Notes: generated by a model not told the origin, from the sequence alone. Shown: positions 29,026 to 38,474, numbered from the stretch's first letter. The stretch: 64,000 nt of DNA from QVMM01 sp047030855 (GCA_047030855.1 JBKYIJ010000008.1:682001-746000), one strand, 5' to 3'. Made by a program: numbers and translations.

Positions 29026-29526
29026 TTAAAATTTGAAACCTACTCCTAAATTGAACGCGAAACAATCGTTGTCGCCGAACATATATTTCATTTCGGTATT
29101 CAGAAACATATTGTCGCTGAAATCGTAACCGAACCCAAGTCCCAAATTGAATGCAAAATCAGTCCAGCCTCTCGAGTCCAGAACCTTTACACCGTGAACG
29201 GTTTTTCCCATAAACCGATTGTTTTGCATCGCAAATCCCATCAAAGGGTAAAGGGATGCTTGTTCACTTTCCAAAGTGAATACATAGTGGAAATTAAAGT
29301 TGACATCAAACCCTACCGTTCTTTCTTTCGGAAAGAAGAACGTTACATCGGGAGCAAAACGAAAGTTGTTGAAAAGCACATATCTGTATTGCGCTCCGAT
29401 CGAAAACCGTTTCGCATTTGTCTGATATCCTGCGTCGAACAAAACGGATTGCCCTCCTTTTTCGGATTGTGCGGAGATGTTCAAAATTGCAAAGCATGAA
29501 ACGAATAGCAATAAGAGTTTTTTCAT
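29026..29526 (-). CDS. small outer-membrane beta-barrel protein
   Basis: The 166-residue product has a signal peptide (cleavage near ISAQ, about residues 17-20) and alternating polar/aromatic strands through to a C-terminal Phe (FNLGVGFKF), the usual end of an outer-membrane barrel. The size allows about eight strands, as in OmpA/OmpX-type barrels. No family was recognised beyond that. It lies between galE and aguA on the same strand. Confidence 0.75.
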   Translation of the reverse strand: MKKLLLLFVSCFAILNISAQSEKGGQSVLFDAGYQTNAKRFSIGAQYRYVLFNNFRFAPDVTFFFPKERTVGFDVNFNFHYVFTLESEQASLYPLMGFAMQNNRFMGKTVHGVKVLDSRGWTDFAFNLGLGFGYDFSDNMFLNTEMKYMFGDNDCFAFNLGVGFKF

Positions 29527-29544
29527 ATTATAACCATATTTTGT

Positions 29545-30581
29545 TTACATAATACCTTTTTCTCTGAGCTTGAGTTGCCATTTCCAAGCCGAAAGCATAG
29601 TGTCATCTATGTTTTCCTTTGCAGTCCAGCCCAATACTTCATTGGCTTTTTTTAGGATCAGCCCAGATTTTTTTCTATATCGCCTGCACGACGTCCGACT
29701 ATTTTATAGTTGAGTTTTCTGTCGGCAACTTTTTCAAAAACCTTTATAAGTTCCAGAACCGATAATCCTCTGCCTGTGCCGAGATTGAATATTTCGGTTT
29801 TATCTTCGGTCTTATTTTCCAGCATCCTGTCAATGGCTATTACGTGAGCTTTAGCCAGATCCACGACATTGATAAAGTCTCTTATACAAGAGCCGTCGGG
29901 GGTATTGTAGTCATCGCCGAACACGCTCAATTCTTTTCTTACGCCGATTCCCGTTTGAGTGATAAAAGGGACAAGGTTTTGCGGAACCCCGTTGGGCAGT
30001 TCTCCGATTTCTGCACTCGGATGAGCGCCTATCGGGTTGAAGTATCGTAATATTATACTCTTGACAGGAGCTCCCGAATTGATGAAGTCGTGAATTATTT
30101 CTTCATTGATCTGTTTTGTATTGCCGTAAGGCGATGTGGCAGGCTTTATCGGGGCGCTTTCATCTATCGGGTTTTTATCGGGTTCTCCGTATACTGTACA
30201 TGACGAGGAAAACACGATGCCTTTAACTCCGAACTCAGGCATTAAATCCAAGAGGTTTATCAAAGAGTTCAGATTGTTGCGGTAATACAATAACGGCTTA
30301 TGAACGGACTCTCCGACCGCTTTGCTTGCCGCAAAATGTATTATGCCCTGTATTCCGCTATGTTTTGCAAAGAAGTTTCGCAAACCTTCAATATTATTAC
30401 AATCAAGTTGTTCGAAAACAGGACGTTTTCCTGTTATTCTTTCAATTCCGTCTATCGAATCGGTTGAGGAATTGGACAGGTCGTCGACGATTAAAACCTC
30501 GTAGCCTGCATTCTGAAGTTCCACAACCGTATGCGAGCCTATGTATCCTGCTCCGCCTGTAACTAATATCTTTCCTTTCAT
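29545..30581 (-). CDS. galE: UDP-glucose 4-epimerase, two frameshifts at the 3' end
   Basis: GalE interconverts UDP-glucose and UDP-galactose. From ATG 30581 (MKGKILVTGGAGYIGSH, NAD-binding loop) it shows SSSCTVYGEPDK near 125 and the active-site YGNTK near 150. The frame stops at 29658 after GDIEKNLG, about 35 residues short. Two runs, T7 at 29668-29674 and T7 at 29647-29653 on the plus strand, each appear one base too long. Correcting both restores IEKIWADPKKANEVLGW and a normal C-terminus ending in GIM at 29545. The catalytic part is intact either way. Confidence 0.92.
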
Positions 30582-30605
30582 GTTTATGTTCTGTTTAATA
30601 AGGAG

Positions 30606-30613
30606 CAAAGATA
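30606..30613 (-). promoter_or_regulatory. -7 box of galE
   Basis: On the minus strand TATCTTTG matches TAnnTTTG, 25 bp before the ATG at 30581. Confidence 0.5.
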
Positions 30614-30699
30614 GTCAAAGTGTTTGATTGGTTATGCCTCTTCATTGTCAAAAAGGTTATATTCGTAATATAACTTATTCGTAATTATCAGTTTTTATA

Positions 30700-30707
30700 T
30701 ACCTTTG
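30700..30707 (+). promoter_or_regulatory. -7 box before the small lipoprotein/glnS
   Basis: TACCTTTG matches TAnnTTTG. Two TATTCGTAAT copies (30660-30669 and 30676-30685) lie just upstream and could bind a regulator. Confidence 0.45.
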
Positions 30708-30772
30708 TCGGATATTTTCTGAAAAGAAATTATTATATTTATTTAATAAATAAGCATAGATAAATTGAGAAA

Positions 30773-31030
30773 ATGAATTCGGTTGGGTTAATTAAATATT
30801 TAGCTCTCGGTTTTTTGTTTATTTCCTGTGCCTCAGGTGTGAAAAAAGATGCAGAAAGAGCAGCCGAATTAGTAAATAAATCGAAAGAAGCCACGCTCAA
30901 TTACGATCTTGAATCAGCCGAAAAGTTTTATAAAGAGTATCAGGAGATAAAGAATAAATATAAGAATACCGACAATAATAACGAGTTTGAGAAAACCTAT
31001 TGGGAATATCTTACCAACGCGAAAAAATAA
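30773..31030 (+). CDS. small helical lipoprotein
   Basis: The 85-residue protein has a lipoprotein signal with lipobox FISCAS (Cys about 20). The mature 66 residues are charged and helical (KKDAERAAELVNKSKEATLNYDLESAEKFYKEYQEI), resembling a single TPR-like helix pair. It lies 21 bp before glnS in the same direction. No family recognised; probably anchored in the outer membrane. Confidence 0.7.
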   Translation: MNSVGLIKYLALGFLFISCASGVKKDAERAAELVNKSKEATLNYDLESAEKFYKEYQEIKNKYKNTDNNNEFEKTYWEYLTNAKK

Positions 31031-31051
31031 TAATATACCTTATTCTGCCAT

Positions 31052-32749
31052 ATGACGGAAAATTTGAACCAAAATACAGAGGAGAAGAAAAAAGGGCTTA
31101 ATTTTATAGAAGCCATTGTAGAAAAAGACCTTAAAGGAGGGAAAAACGACGGCAGGCTGCAGACACGTTTCCCGCCCGAACCCAACGGCTATCTGCATAT
31201 AGGACATGCCAAGGCAATCTGCATAAATTTCGGACTTGCGAAGAAATACGGAGGAATCTGCAATCTGCGTTTTGACGACACGAACCCTGTTAAGGAAGAT
31301 GTGGAATATGTAGACTCCATAATGGAAGACATCGAATGGCTGGGGTTTGATTGGGCAAATGTGTTTTACGCTTCCGATTATTTTCCTAAGCTGATGGATT
31401 TTGCCGTTCAACTTATCAAAGAAGGAAAAGCATACGTCGACGAACAGTCTGCCGAAGATATTGCCAAGCAGAAAGGAACGCCTACTCAGGCGGGCGATAA
31501 CAGCCCTTACAGAGACAGGCCTGTTGAGGAGAACCTTGATTTATTCGCAAAGATGAACGAAGGTTTGTTCGAAGAAGGCAGCATGGTGTTACGCGCAAAA
31601 ATAGATATGGCTTCTTCCAACATGCACTTTCGCGATCCGATCATATACAGAATTATAAAACATCCGCATCATCGTACAGGCAACCAATGGTATGTATATC
31701 CGATGTATGATTTTGCACATGGACAATGCGATTATTTCGAAGGCGTAACCCATTCTATCTGTACGCTTGAATTTGAAGTCCACCGTCCGCTTTACGATTG
31801 GTTTATAGATCAATTGGCAAGCGGGGACTACCGCCCTCATCAATATGAATTTAACAGGCTCAACCTGACTTATACGATGATGAGTAAGCGTAAGTTGCTG
31901 CAACTGGTGAAGGAAAAGATCGTAAGAGGATGGGACGATCCGCGTATGCCGACGATCTGCGGTTACCGTCGTCGGGGATATACGGCGGAGAGCATTCATA
32001 AATTCATTGATAAAATCGGTTATACGAAATATGACGGGATGATAGACGTAGCTCTTCTGGAATATGCGGTTCGTGAAGACCTGAACGCAAAGGCTGTTCG
32101 TGTTTCAGCCGTATTGGATCCTGTAAAGCTTATTATTACGAATTATCCCGAAGACAAAACAGAAAATCTGGAAGCTATCAATAACCCTGAGGATGAAAAT
32201 GCGGGAAGTCATAAAGTCCTGTTCTCAAGAGAGTTGTTCATCGAAAGAGATGACTTTATGGAAGACGCTCCTAAAAAATATTTCAGGCTTACGCCGGGAC
32301 AGGAAGTACGCCTCAAGAATGCTTATATCGTCAAATGCACGGGGTGTAAATATGACGAAACAGGAAATTTAACGGAGGTTTATGCCGAATACGATCCGTT
32401 GACAAAAAGCGGATTGGAACAAAGCAACCGAAAAGTAAAAGGCACGATACATTGGGTTTCTGTCAATGATGCCATTGACGCGGAAGTGCGTTTGTACGAC
32501 AGGTTGTTTATGGTGGAAAATCCTTCCGAGGATGAAAGGGACTTCAAGGAATTGCTGAATCCCGACTCTTTAAAGATTCTGAAAAACTGTAAGGTGGAAT
32601 CTTTCTTAAAAGGTGCGGAACCTTATACTAACTTTCAGTTTCAGAGGATCGGTTATTTTAATGTCGATCCCGATACAACACCGGATAATCTTGTATTTAA
32701 CAGAACAGTGTCTTTAAAAGACTCTTGGAGTAAAATAAAGGATAAGTAA
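31052..32749 (+). CDS. glnS: glutaminyl-tRNA synthetase
   Basis: The 565-residue class I enzyme has the HIGH motif in FPPEPNGYLHIGHAKAI near 40-56, RFDDTNP near 75, the tRNA-recognition region and the KMSKS-like MSKRKLLQLV near 280. The second half has the two beta-barrel anticodon-binding domains (VRLKNAYIVKCTG). GlnS rather than GluS is supported by EFEVHRPLYDWF and overall length. The gene is complete and stands between a small lipoprotein and a TPR gene. Confidence 0.96.
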   Translation: MTENLNQNTEEKKKGLNFIEAIVEKDLKGGKNDGRLQTRFPPEPNGYLHIGHAKAICINFGLAKKYGGICNLRFDDTNPVKEDVEYVDSIMEDIEWLGFDWANVFYASDYFPKLMDFAVQLIKEGKAYVDEQSAEDIAKQKGTPTQAGDNSPYRDRPVEENLDLFAKMNEGLFEEGSMVLRAKIDMASSNMHFRDPIIYRIIKHPHHRTGNQWYVYPMYDFAHGQCDYFEGVTHSICTLEFEVHRPLYDWFIDQLASGDYRPHQYEFNRLNLTYTMMSKRKLLQLVKEKIVRGWDDPRMPTICGYRRRGYTAESIHKFIDKIGYTKYDGMIDVALLEYAVREDLNAKAVRVSAVLDPVKLIITNYPEDKTENLEAINNPEDENAGSHKVLFSRELFIERDDFMEDAPKKYFRLTPGQEVRLKNAYIVKCTGCKYDETGNLTEVYAEYDPLTKSGLEQSNRKVKGTIHWVSVNDAIDAEVRLYDRLFMVENPSEDERDFKELLNPDSLKILKNCKVESFLKGAEPYTNFQFQRIGYFNVDPDTTPDNLVFNRTVSLKDSWSKIKDK

Positions 32750-32772
32750 AAGTCTGATTTTTTACAGCGTTG

Positions 32773-34197
32773 ATGAAAGATAAGGATATTTTTGATTTGG
32801 TTACCCGATATGAGCAAATGGTATCTTCCGGCAAAAGCGTATATTTTGATGCCGAAGATTTTGACGAGATTGCGGACTATTATGATATGGCAGACGAACC
32901 TGATAAGGCAGAGTCCGTAATAGATCAAGCTTTAAATATTCATCCCGGGAATCATATATTAATTCTGAAAAAAATAAAACTCATCGCCTATAAAGGCGAA
33001 TATCAGGAAGCTCTTTCGTTAATAGACGGTTATTCGGGAGATAGCTATGATGTCGAACTCAGTCTTTTAAAATTGGATTGTTTATTAAACCTCGGATATC
33101 TCGGACAGGCTCAGGAGTTGACGCAGGAGATCTTTACGCGTGAAAAAGAAGATTTGGACGTAATTTATTCTGAACTGGGATTCATTTATTCAGGGATAGA
33201 GGATTATGATGCGGCTATCGCTTTTTTCGAAAAAAGCCTTTCTTATAATAAGGAAAACGTAGATGTTCTGGCGGAACTTGCCTATACTTACGAATCGAAG
33301 AGCGAGTTCACGCAGGCTATCCGTGCATTGCAGCGGATACTCGATATAGAGCCGTATTCTTACGAGACATGGCTGAATGTGGGTAAATTACATTCATTGT
33401 TGGAGGAGTATGAGAATGCAATTGATGCCTTTGATTTTGCAATGACGATCAACGACTCATACAACGATGTACGAAAACTGAAAGCCCACTGTCTTTTACT
33501 TTGCGGCAGGATTGATGAGGCAGTCGTGTTATTCAAAGAATGCCTTAAAGAAGACGAAGAAGACAAAACGTTGTACTATTCGCTCTATGAGTGCTACTTG
33601 TCCGTAGAGCAATACGAGGATGCCTTGGCTTACTTGGAGAAGTATGAAACTCTGTGCGGAGAAAGTGCGGAGATATTTGCAAAGAAGGCTACGATATACT
33701 TGCAAAAAGGCGAATTCGACAAATCGCTTTTTTATCTTCATCAGGGAATGACTATTGACAGCAAAAATGTCGAGTTGAACTTAATTATAGGCGAACTTTA
33801 TTTCCAGATGGGAGATTTGGATATGGCTGAAGATTATTTTCTGAAAATTTATTCGGGAAAGGCTGATGACAGGAATATGCTCGACAGGCTCGCCCGTATC
33901 TCAATCAAGAAGAATGACACGGAGTCTGCGACCGATTATCTGGAAAAGCTAATGGAACTCGAACCCGAAAATGAACAGACAAGAATACGTTTGGCTCTTC
34001 TTTATTTTGAATCGGGTGACAAAAATAATTTCGATCGTTTGCTAACCATTCTCACCGATGAAGAAGTAGAGTCCCTTTCATCAATAATTTTCTCCGAAGA
34101 ACAAGACGGTTCTTCTCCTTTCTCACGGGAAGATTACATTAACAGGCTGAACAACGCAAGAGAGTGCCGTCAGCTATATAAAAACATTATCTATTAA
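32773..34197 (+). CDS. TPR-repeat protein
   Basis: The 474-residue protein is nearly all tetratricopeptide repeats. At least eight copies of the W-LG-Y-A-F-P pattern can be seen (for example LGFIYSGIEDYDAAIAFFEK near 140 and LNVGKLHSLLEEYENAIDAF near 205). There is no signal peptide or membrane segment, so it should be a cytoplasmic scaffold. TTG 32770 precedes ATG 32773 in frame; the ATG is preferred. It overlaps murF by four bases at the 3' end, on opposite strands. Confidence 0.85.
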   Translation: MKDKDIFDLVTRYEQMVSSGKSVYFDAEDFDEIADYYDMADEPDKAESVIDQALNIHPGNHILILKKIKLIAYKGEYQEALSLIDGYSGDSYDVELSLLKLDCLLNLGYLGQAQELTQEIFTREKEDLDVIYSELGFIYSGIEDYDAAIAFFEKSLSYNKENVDVLAELAYTYESKSEFTQAIRALQRILDIEPYSYETWLNVGKLHSLLEEYENAIDAFDFAMTINDSYNDVRKLKAHCLLLCGRIDEAVVLFKECLKEDEEDKTLYYSLYECYLSVEQYEDALAYLEKYETLCGESAEIFAKKATIYLQKGEFDKSLFYLHQGMTIDSKNVELNLIIGELYFQMGDLDMAEDYFLKIYSGKADDRNMLDRLARISIKKNDTESATDYLEKLMELEPENEQTRIRLALLYFESGDKNNFDRLLTILTDEEVESLSSIIFSEEQDGSSPFSREDYINRLNNARECRQLYKNIIY

Positions 34198-35483
34198 AGC
34201 AAATCCAAACTTTTTTCAAGGGCGATCCCTCTCGATCCTTTAATCAGGACATAACTTTCTTTCAATGGGTGTTCTTTTAAGTATGAGTTTAATTCGCTGA
34301 CATCTTTAAATTTTGGATAATCGCTTTGTGTCTTTCCAAAATTCTCGCCAACAAGAAAAACTTTATCGAAGTTGTGTCCTTTTATATAGTCCACTATTTT
34401 TTGATGCTCGGCAGAACTGTTTTCCCCGAGTTCCCTCATATCCCCGAGTATCAGAACTTTTTGGTTGACGTTCATGTGATCGAAATTGGATAACGCCGCC
34501 TGCATGCTTGTCGGATTGGCATTGTAAGCATCGACAATCAGCATATTACTCTCGGTTTGAGTCAACTGCGATCGGTTGTTATTAGGCTTATAATCTTCTA
34601 TTGCCTTGCATACGAGATCGGATTTCACACCGAAGTATTTGCCGATGGTTATGGCCGCTAATGCGTTTGATAAATTATATTCGCCGATAAGATGCGTATG
34701 GACTATGTGAGGATTCCTCGAAAAACGCCATTTAAAAGTCAGATAAGGATCGTTCGATACCACACTTCCTGCAACAAACAAGTCGTCTTCAACGCCGTAT
34801 TCTATGGATGTTATTCCTTCCGCTATTTTGGTGAGATAAGGATTGTCGTGATCCAGAAATATCTTTCCGTCCTTTTTGTTACGGATATATTCATAAAGTT
34901 CGCCTTTGGTTTTGATTATATTCTCGAAAGATCCGAAGCCTTCAAGATGGGCATATCCGACATTTGTAATCAATCCGAAGTTAGGATCGGCTATTTCGCA
35001 CAGCGCATTAATTTCGCCCAGATGGCTCGCACCCATTTCGATAATGGCAAGTTCATGTTCTTTTTTTATCTGGAGCAGGGTCAGCGGAACGCCAATATGA
35101 TTGTTCAGGTTGCCTTCGGTGAATAGTATGTTATATTCCTGAGCAAGCACCGAGGCAACCAGTTCCTTCGTGGTAGTCTTGCCGTTAGTACCTGTTATGG
35201 CGATAATGGGAATTTTAAATTTGCTGCGGTGGTAATTCGCCAGATTCTGCAATGCTTTCAATACGTCATCGACAATCAGCATTCTTTCGTCCCCGTCGGC
35301 ATATTTTTCTTCATCAATAACCGCATAACTGCATCCTTGTTCTAATGCCTTTTTTGCATATTCATTTCCATTGAAGTTGGTTCCTTTCAATGCGAAAAAT
35401 ATAGAATCTTTGGTAGTTTTTCGGGTATCGGTAGATATGTGAGGATGCAATTTAAAAATATCGTATAATTGGGCAATTTCCAT
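34194..35483 (-). CDS. murF: UDP-MurNAc-tripeptide--D-alanyl-D-alanine ligase
   Basis: The 429-residue Mur ligase adds D-Ala-D-Ala to UDP-MurNAc-tripeptide. It shows the N-terminal DTRKTTKDSIFFALKGTNFNGN block (about 19-40), the ATP loop ITGTNGKTTTKELV near 105-118, the EMGASHLGEI block near 155 and VDAYNANPTSMQAAL near 320. Length is typical for stand-alone MurF. The window also encodes a MurF-racemase fusion. It is divergent from cysK across a 190-bp region with operator-like repeats. Confidence 0.94.
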   Translation of the reverse strand: MEIAQLYDIFKLHPHISTDTRKTTKDSIFFALKGTNFNGNEYAKKALEQGCSYAVIDEEKYADGDERMLIVDDVLKALQNLANYHRSKFKIPIIAITGTNGKTTTKELVASVLAQEYNILFTEGNLNNHIGVPLTLLQIKKEHELAIIEMGASHLGEINALCEIADPNFGLITNVGYAHLEGFGSFENIIKTKGELYEYIRNKKDGKIFLDHDNPYLTKIAEGITSIEYGVEDDLFVAGSVVSNDPYLTFKWRFSRNPHIVHTHLIGEYNLSNALAAITIGKYFGVKSDLVCKAIEDYKPNNNRSQLTQTESNMLIVDAYNANPTSMQAALSNFDHMNVNQKVLILGDMRELGENSSAEHQKIVDYIKGHNFDKVFLVGENFGKTQSDYPKFKDVSELNSYLKEHPLKESYVLIKGSRGIALEKSLDLL

Positions 35484-35572
35484 AATGTAGTATCTGTATA
35501 TTTGTTCTTATAACATTTCTGAACGGACTTTTGTTCCTTCATAGAATGAATAATAGGATGCAGAATGTAAAA

Positions 35573-35620
35573 TACCATATTTATGGTATAAATATACCAC
35601 ATTTAAGCGATTTTATGGTA
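35573..35620. promoter_or_regulatory. inverted-repeat operator in the murF/cysK gap
   Basis: A perfect palindrome, TACCATA (35573-35579), two bases, TATGGTA (35582-35588), is followed by a related pair, TACCACA (35595-35601) and TATGGTA (35614-35620). The last arm lies about where the -33 box of cysK would be, so a bound repressor would block that promoter. I infer regulation of cysteine synthesis; the regulator is unknown. Confidence 0.5.
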
Positions 35621-35633
35621 CATATTATTATTA

Positions 35634-35641
35634 TAATTTTG
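35634..35641 (+). promoter_or_regulatory. -7 box of cysK
   Basis: TAATTTTG matches TAnnTTTG, 32 bp before the ATG at 35674. The -33 position is occupied by an arm of the inverted repeat instead of TTTG, which fits a regulated promoter. Confidence 0.6.
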
Positions 35642-35673
35642 TCTAAAATTAGTCATGTAAAAAAATATAGGTT

Positions 35674-36621
35674 ATGAGTAAGATTGCAAAACAATTAACG
35701 GATTTGATTGGAAATACGCCATTGTTGGAGTTGTCCAACTTTGAAAAGTTACATAATATCAACGCTTCGATTATAGCCAAGCTGGAATATTTCAATCCTG
35801 CGGGCAGCGTTAAAGATCGGATCGCATTTGCCATGATTGAGGACGCCGAGAAAAAAGGATTACTTAAAACTGACAGTGAGATTATAGAACCGACGAGCGG
35901 AAATACAGGGATCGGACTGGCTTTCGTGTCGGCAGCCAAAGGTTATAAACTGACGTTGACAATGCCCGAAACCATGAGTCTGGAACGCCGCAATTTGCTC
36001 AAAGCATTGGGCGCAAACATCGTGTTGACTCCGGGGGCGGACGGTATGAAAGGTGCGATTGCAAAAGCGGAAGAGCTGCAAAAGGAAAATCCGAAAGCTG
36101 TTATACTGCAACAGTTCGCAAACCCTGCGAATCCTGAAATACACAGAAAGACTACCGCTGAGGAAATCTGGCGCGACACCGACGGCAATGTAGATATATT
36201 TGTTGCAGGCGTAGGTACAGGCGGTACGGTGAGCGGAGTAGGAGAGGTTTTGAAAAAATATAATCCGAAAGTAAAAATCGTAGCTGTCGAACCCCATGAT
36301 TCACCCGTGTTGTCGGGCGGAAAAGCCGGACCTCATAAGATACAAGGTATCGGTGCGGGTTTTGTCCCTAAAACTTATGACGGTAATGTGGTAGATGAAA
36401 TTTTCCAAGTTGAAAATGACGACGCTATCAGAACCAGCCGTGAACTTGCACGTGAAGAAGGCTTGCTTGTCGGAATATCGTCAGGAGCAGCCGTATATGC
36501 TGCCGTTGAATTGGCAAAAAGGGAAGAGAATAAAGGTAAAAAGATTGTGGTTATTTTGCCCGATACGGGCGAGCGTTATTTGTCGACAGTTCTCTATGCG
36601 TTTGAGGAATATCCCCTTTAA
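35674..36621 (+). CDS. cysK: cysteine synthase A
   Basis: The 315-residue PLP enzyme makes cysteine from O-acetylserine and sulfide. It has the PLP lysine in PAGSVKDRIAF (about residue 47), the substrate loop TSGNTGIGLAF near 72-82, the phosphate-binding GTGGTVSGVG near 182-191 and SSGAAVYAA near 269. The C-terminus DTGERYLSTVLYAFEEYP is the classical CysK ending. It is monocistronic with its own promoter, operator-like repeats and terminator. Confidence 0.96.
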   Translation: MSKIAKQLTDLIGNTPLLELSNFEKLHNINASIIAKLEYFNPAGSVKDRIAFAMIEDAEKKGLLKTDSEIIEPTSGNTGIGLAFVSAAKGYKLTLTMPETMSLERRNLLKALGANIVLTPGADGMKGAIAKAEELQKENPKAVILQQFANPANPEIHRKTTAEEIWRDTDGNVDIFVAGVGTGGTVSGVGEVLKKYNPKVKIVAVEPHDSPVLSGGKAGPHKIQGIGAGFVPKTYDGNVVDEIFQVENDDAIRTSRELAREEGLLVGISSGAAVYAAVELAKREENKGKKIVVILPDTGERYLSTVLYAFEEYPL

Positions 36622-36641
36622 TGTCAGTTGATCTGTTGAAT

Positions 36642-36675
36642 AAAAAAGGGTGAACATAATGTTCACCCTTTTTTA
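36642..36675. terminator. bidirectional terminator, cysK/RNase G
   Basis: GGGTGAAC (36648-36655) and GTTCACCC (36661-36668) form an 8-bp stem flanked by A6 on the left and T6 on the right, shared by two convergent genes. Confidence 0.9.
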
Positions 36676-38247
36676 TTTAAGTTCGATTTCTTGTTTCAGA
36701 TCAATTTCCTCTTTGTCCTTATCATAAAAATGGTATTCAAGGAAAGCAAGGTTTTGGTTTGGGATAATTTTCAATCCCATTGTATACCTGAATTTCCATT
36801 TCCATTTCAGAGGGAAAAGTCCTTGATCTATGTATGCTGCTACGTAAGGATGTACGTGTAAAGTGAATTTCTTCACATTCAATTTCTTCACTAAATAACT
36901 TATTTTTGACTGCAGGCTGTCTACAAATAAAAGCGATGGTTTTATCACCCCTTTGCCGAAGCATGTAGGACAAACTTCCGTTGTGTTTATTTCCATTTCG
37001 GGACGCACGCGCTGACGCGTTATTTGCATCAACCCGAATTTACTTAACGGGAGTATGTTGTGCTTCGCCCTGTCGTTAGACATTAGTTCCGTCATGCGGG
37101 ATAGAAGATTGTTCCGATGTTCGGCATCACCCATGTCGATGAAGTCGATAACAATGATCCCTCCCATGTCCCGCAAGCGTAATTGTCTTGCAATTTCTTC
37201 GGCTGCCGACGAGTTTACCTCGAAAGCATTATTTTCCTGTCCCAATTGAGCGTTTTTAGTCCTGTTCCCACTGTTGACATCTATCACGTGGAGAGCTTCG
37301 GTATGCTCTATTATCAGGTAAGCTCCGTTGCGGAAAGTCACTGTTTTCCCAAATAATGACTTGATTTGTTTTGTGACGGCAAAATTATCAAAAACAGGCA
37401 GATCGCCGTTGTAGAGTTTCACAATATCTTTCTTTTCAGGGGCTATCAGCGTTACATAATCCTTTATCTGATTATATACTTCTTTGTCATTTACATGAAT
37501 TTCCTGAAAAGTCGGATTGAAAACGTCTCTCAAAAATGCTACGACACGCGCCGTTTCTTCGTATATTAATACGGGTAAGTTGTTTTTTTGTATTTTGGGA
37601 AGATTGTCATCCCAACGTTTTAATAAAACGCGTAGTTCCGTATCCAGTTCCGCCACCTTTTTTCCTTCGGCGACAGTTCTTACTATTACTCCGAAGTTCT
37701 TCGGCTTGATGCTTTGTATCAGTTGTCTTAAACGCGCGCGCTCTTCCCTCGATTCTATCTTTTGAGAAACGGATACTTTATTGTTGAAAGGAATAAGAAC
37801 GAGATAACGTCCTGCAAAAGATATTTCGGAAGTCAGCCGGGGACCTTTTGTCGATATGGGTTCTTTCGTAACCTGAACCAATATTTCCTGTCCTGTTTTT
37901 AAAACATCGGTTATGCTGCCATCTTTTTCGATGTCCTGTTCGAGTTGCATTTTTGGCAATAGAGGCAGCTTTTTTTTGTCACTTAATGCCTGTTTGCAAA
38001 ATTTATTCAGTGATTTGAATTGCGGACCTAAGTCCTGATAGTGAAGAAAAGCGTCTTTTTTATATCCTATGTCCACAAAAGCAGCATTCAAACCGGGCAT
38101 CAGTTTTTTAACCTTACCGGCATAAACGCTACCAACCGTAAAAGAGATATCTCTTGTTTCTTTCTGTAATTCGACAAGTTTTTTGTCTTCCAGAACAGCT
38201 ATCGTTACCTCTTTTTGTTGGGCATCAATAATTAGCTCGCTATTCAT
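36673..38247 (-). CDS. rng: ribonuclease G/E
   Basis: The 524-residue endonuclease has an S1 domain (about 35-130, GSVYAGKVKKLMPGLNAAFVDIG), the RNase H-like core, the catalytic Asp pair in DFIDMGD (about 353-359) and the zinc-link CPTC near 415. It lacks the long C-terminal scaffold of E. coli RNase E, matching the RNase G size. It processes rRNA and starts mRNA decay. The small ribosomal-protein gene lies 134 bp upstream on the same strand. Confidence 0.94.
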   Translation of the reverse strand: MNSELIIDAQQKEVTIAVLEDKKLVELQKETRDISFTVGSVYAGKVKKLMPGLNAAFVDIGYKKDAFLHYQDLGPQFKSLNKFCKQALSDKKKLPLLPKMQLEQDIEKDGSITDVLKTGQEILVQVTKEPISTKGPRLTSEISFAGRYLVLIPFNNKVSVSQKIESREERARLRQLIQSIKPKNFGVIVRTVAEGKKVAELDTELRVLLKRWDDNLPKIQKNNLPVLIYEETARVVAFLRDVFNPTFQEIHVNDKEVYNQIKDYVTLIAPEKKDIVKLYNGDLPVFDNFAVTKQIKSLFGKTVTFRNGAYLIIEHTEALHVIDVNSGNRTKNAQLGQENNAFEVNSSAAEEIARQLRLRDMGGIIVIDFIDMGDAEHRNNLLSRMTELMSNDRAKHNILPLSKFGLMQITRQRVRPEMEINTTEVCPTCFGKGVIKPSLLFVDSLQSKISYLVKKLNVKKFTLHVHPYVAAYIDQGLFPLKWKWKFRYTMGLKIIPNQNLAFLEYHFYDKDKEEIDLKQEIELK

Positions 38248-38381
38248 ATATATAATTTTATTGGAAATTTTGCTTTAAAGTGCAAAATTGTAAAATACGC
38301 AAAGAACAAACCTAAAATAAAATTTTACTTAAGTTTGTTCTTTTAATTTTTTCTCTGTTCATAAAAAGAAACAGGTATTAT

Positions 38382-38474
38382 TTATTTTTTCTTTTTATGT
38401 CTGTTCTTTCTTAGTCTTTTTTTCCTTTTGTGGGTAGACATTTTATGTCTTTTTCTTTTTTTTCCGCTTGGCAT
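38382..38474 (-). CDS. 30-residue basic ribosomal protein (AURKAIP1/COX24-type)
   Basis: On the minus strand ATG 38474 opens a 30-codon frame beginning MPSGKKRKRHKM and ending NRHKKKK before TAA at 38382. More than half the residues are Lys or Arg. The sequence fits the tiny Bacteroidota proteins annotated as AURKAIP1/COX24 domain proteins, which are thought to bind rRNA. It is too short for routine ORF callers. Its A8 and A7 runs (at 38457-38464 and 38421-38427) are in frame, so it serves as a control for the frameshifts elsewhere. It lies 28 bp downstream of the HU gene. Confidence 0.85.
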   Translation of the reverse strand: MPSGKKRKRHKMSTHKRKKRLRKNRHKKKK

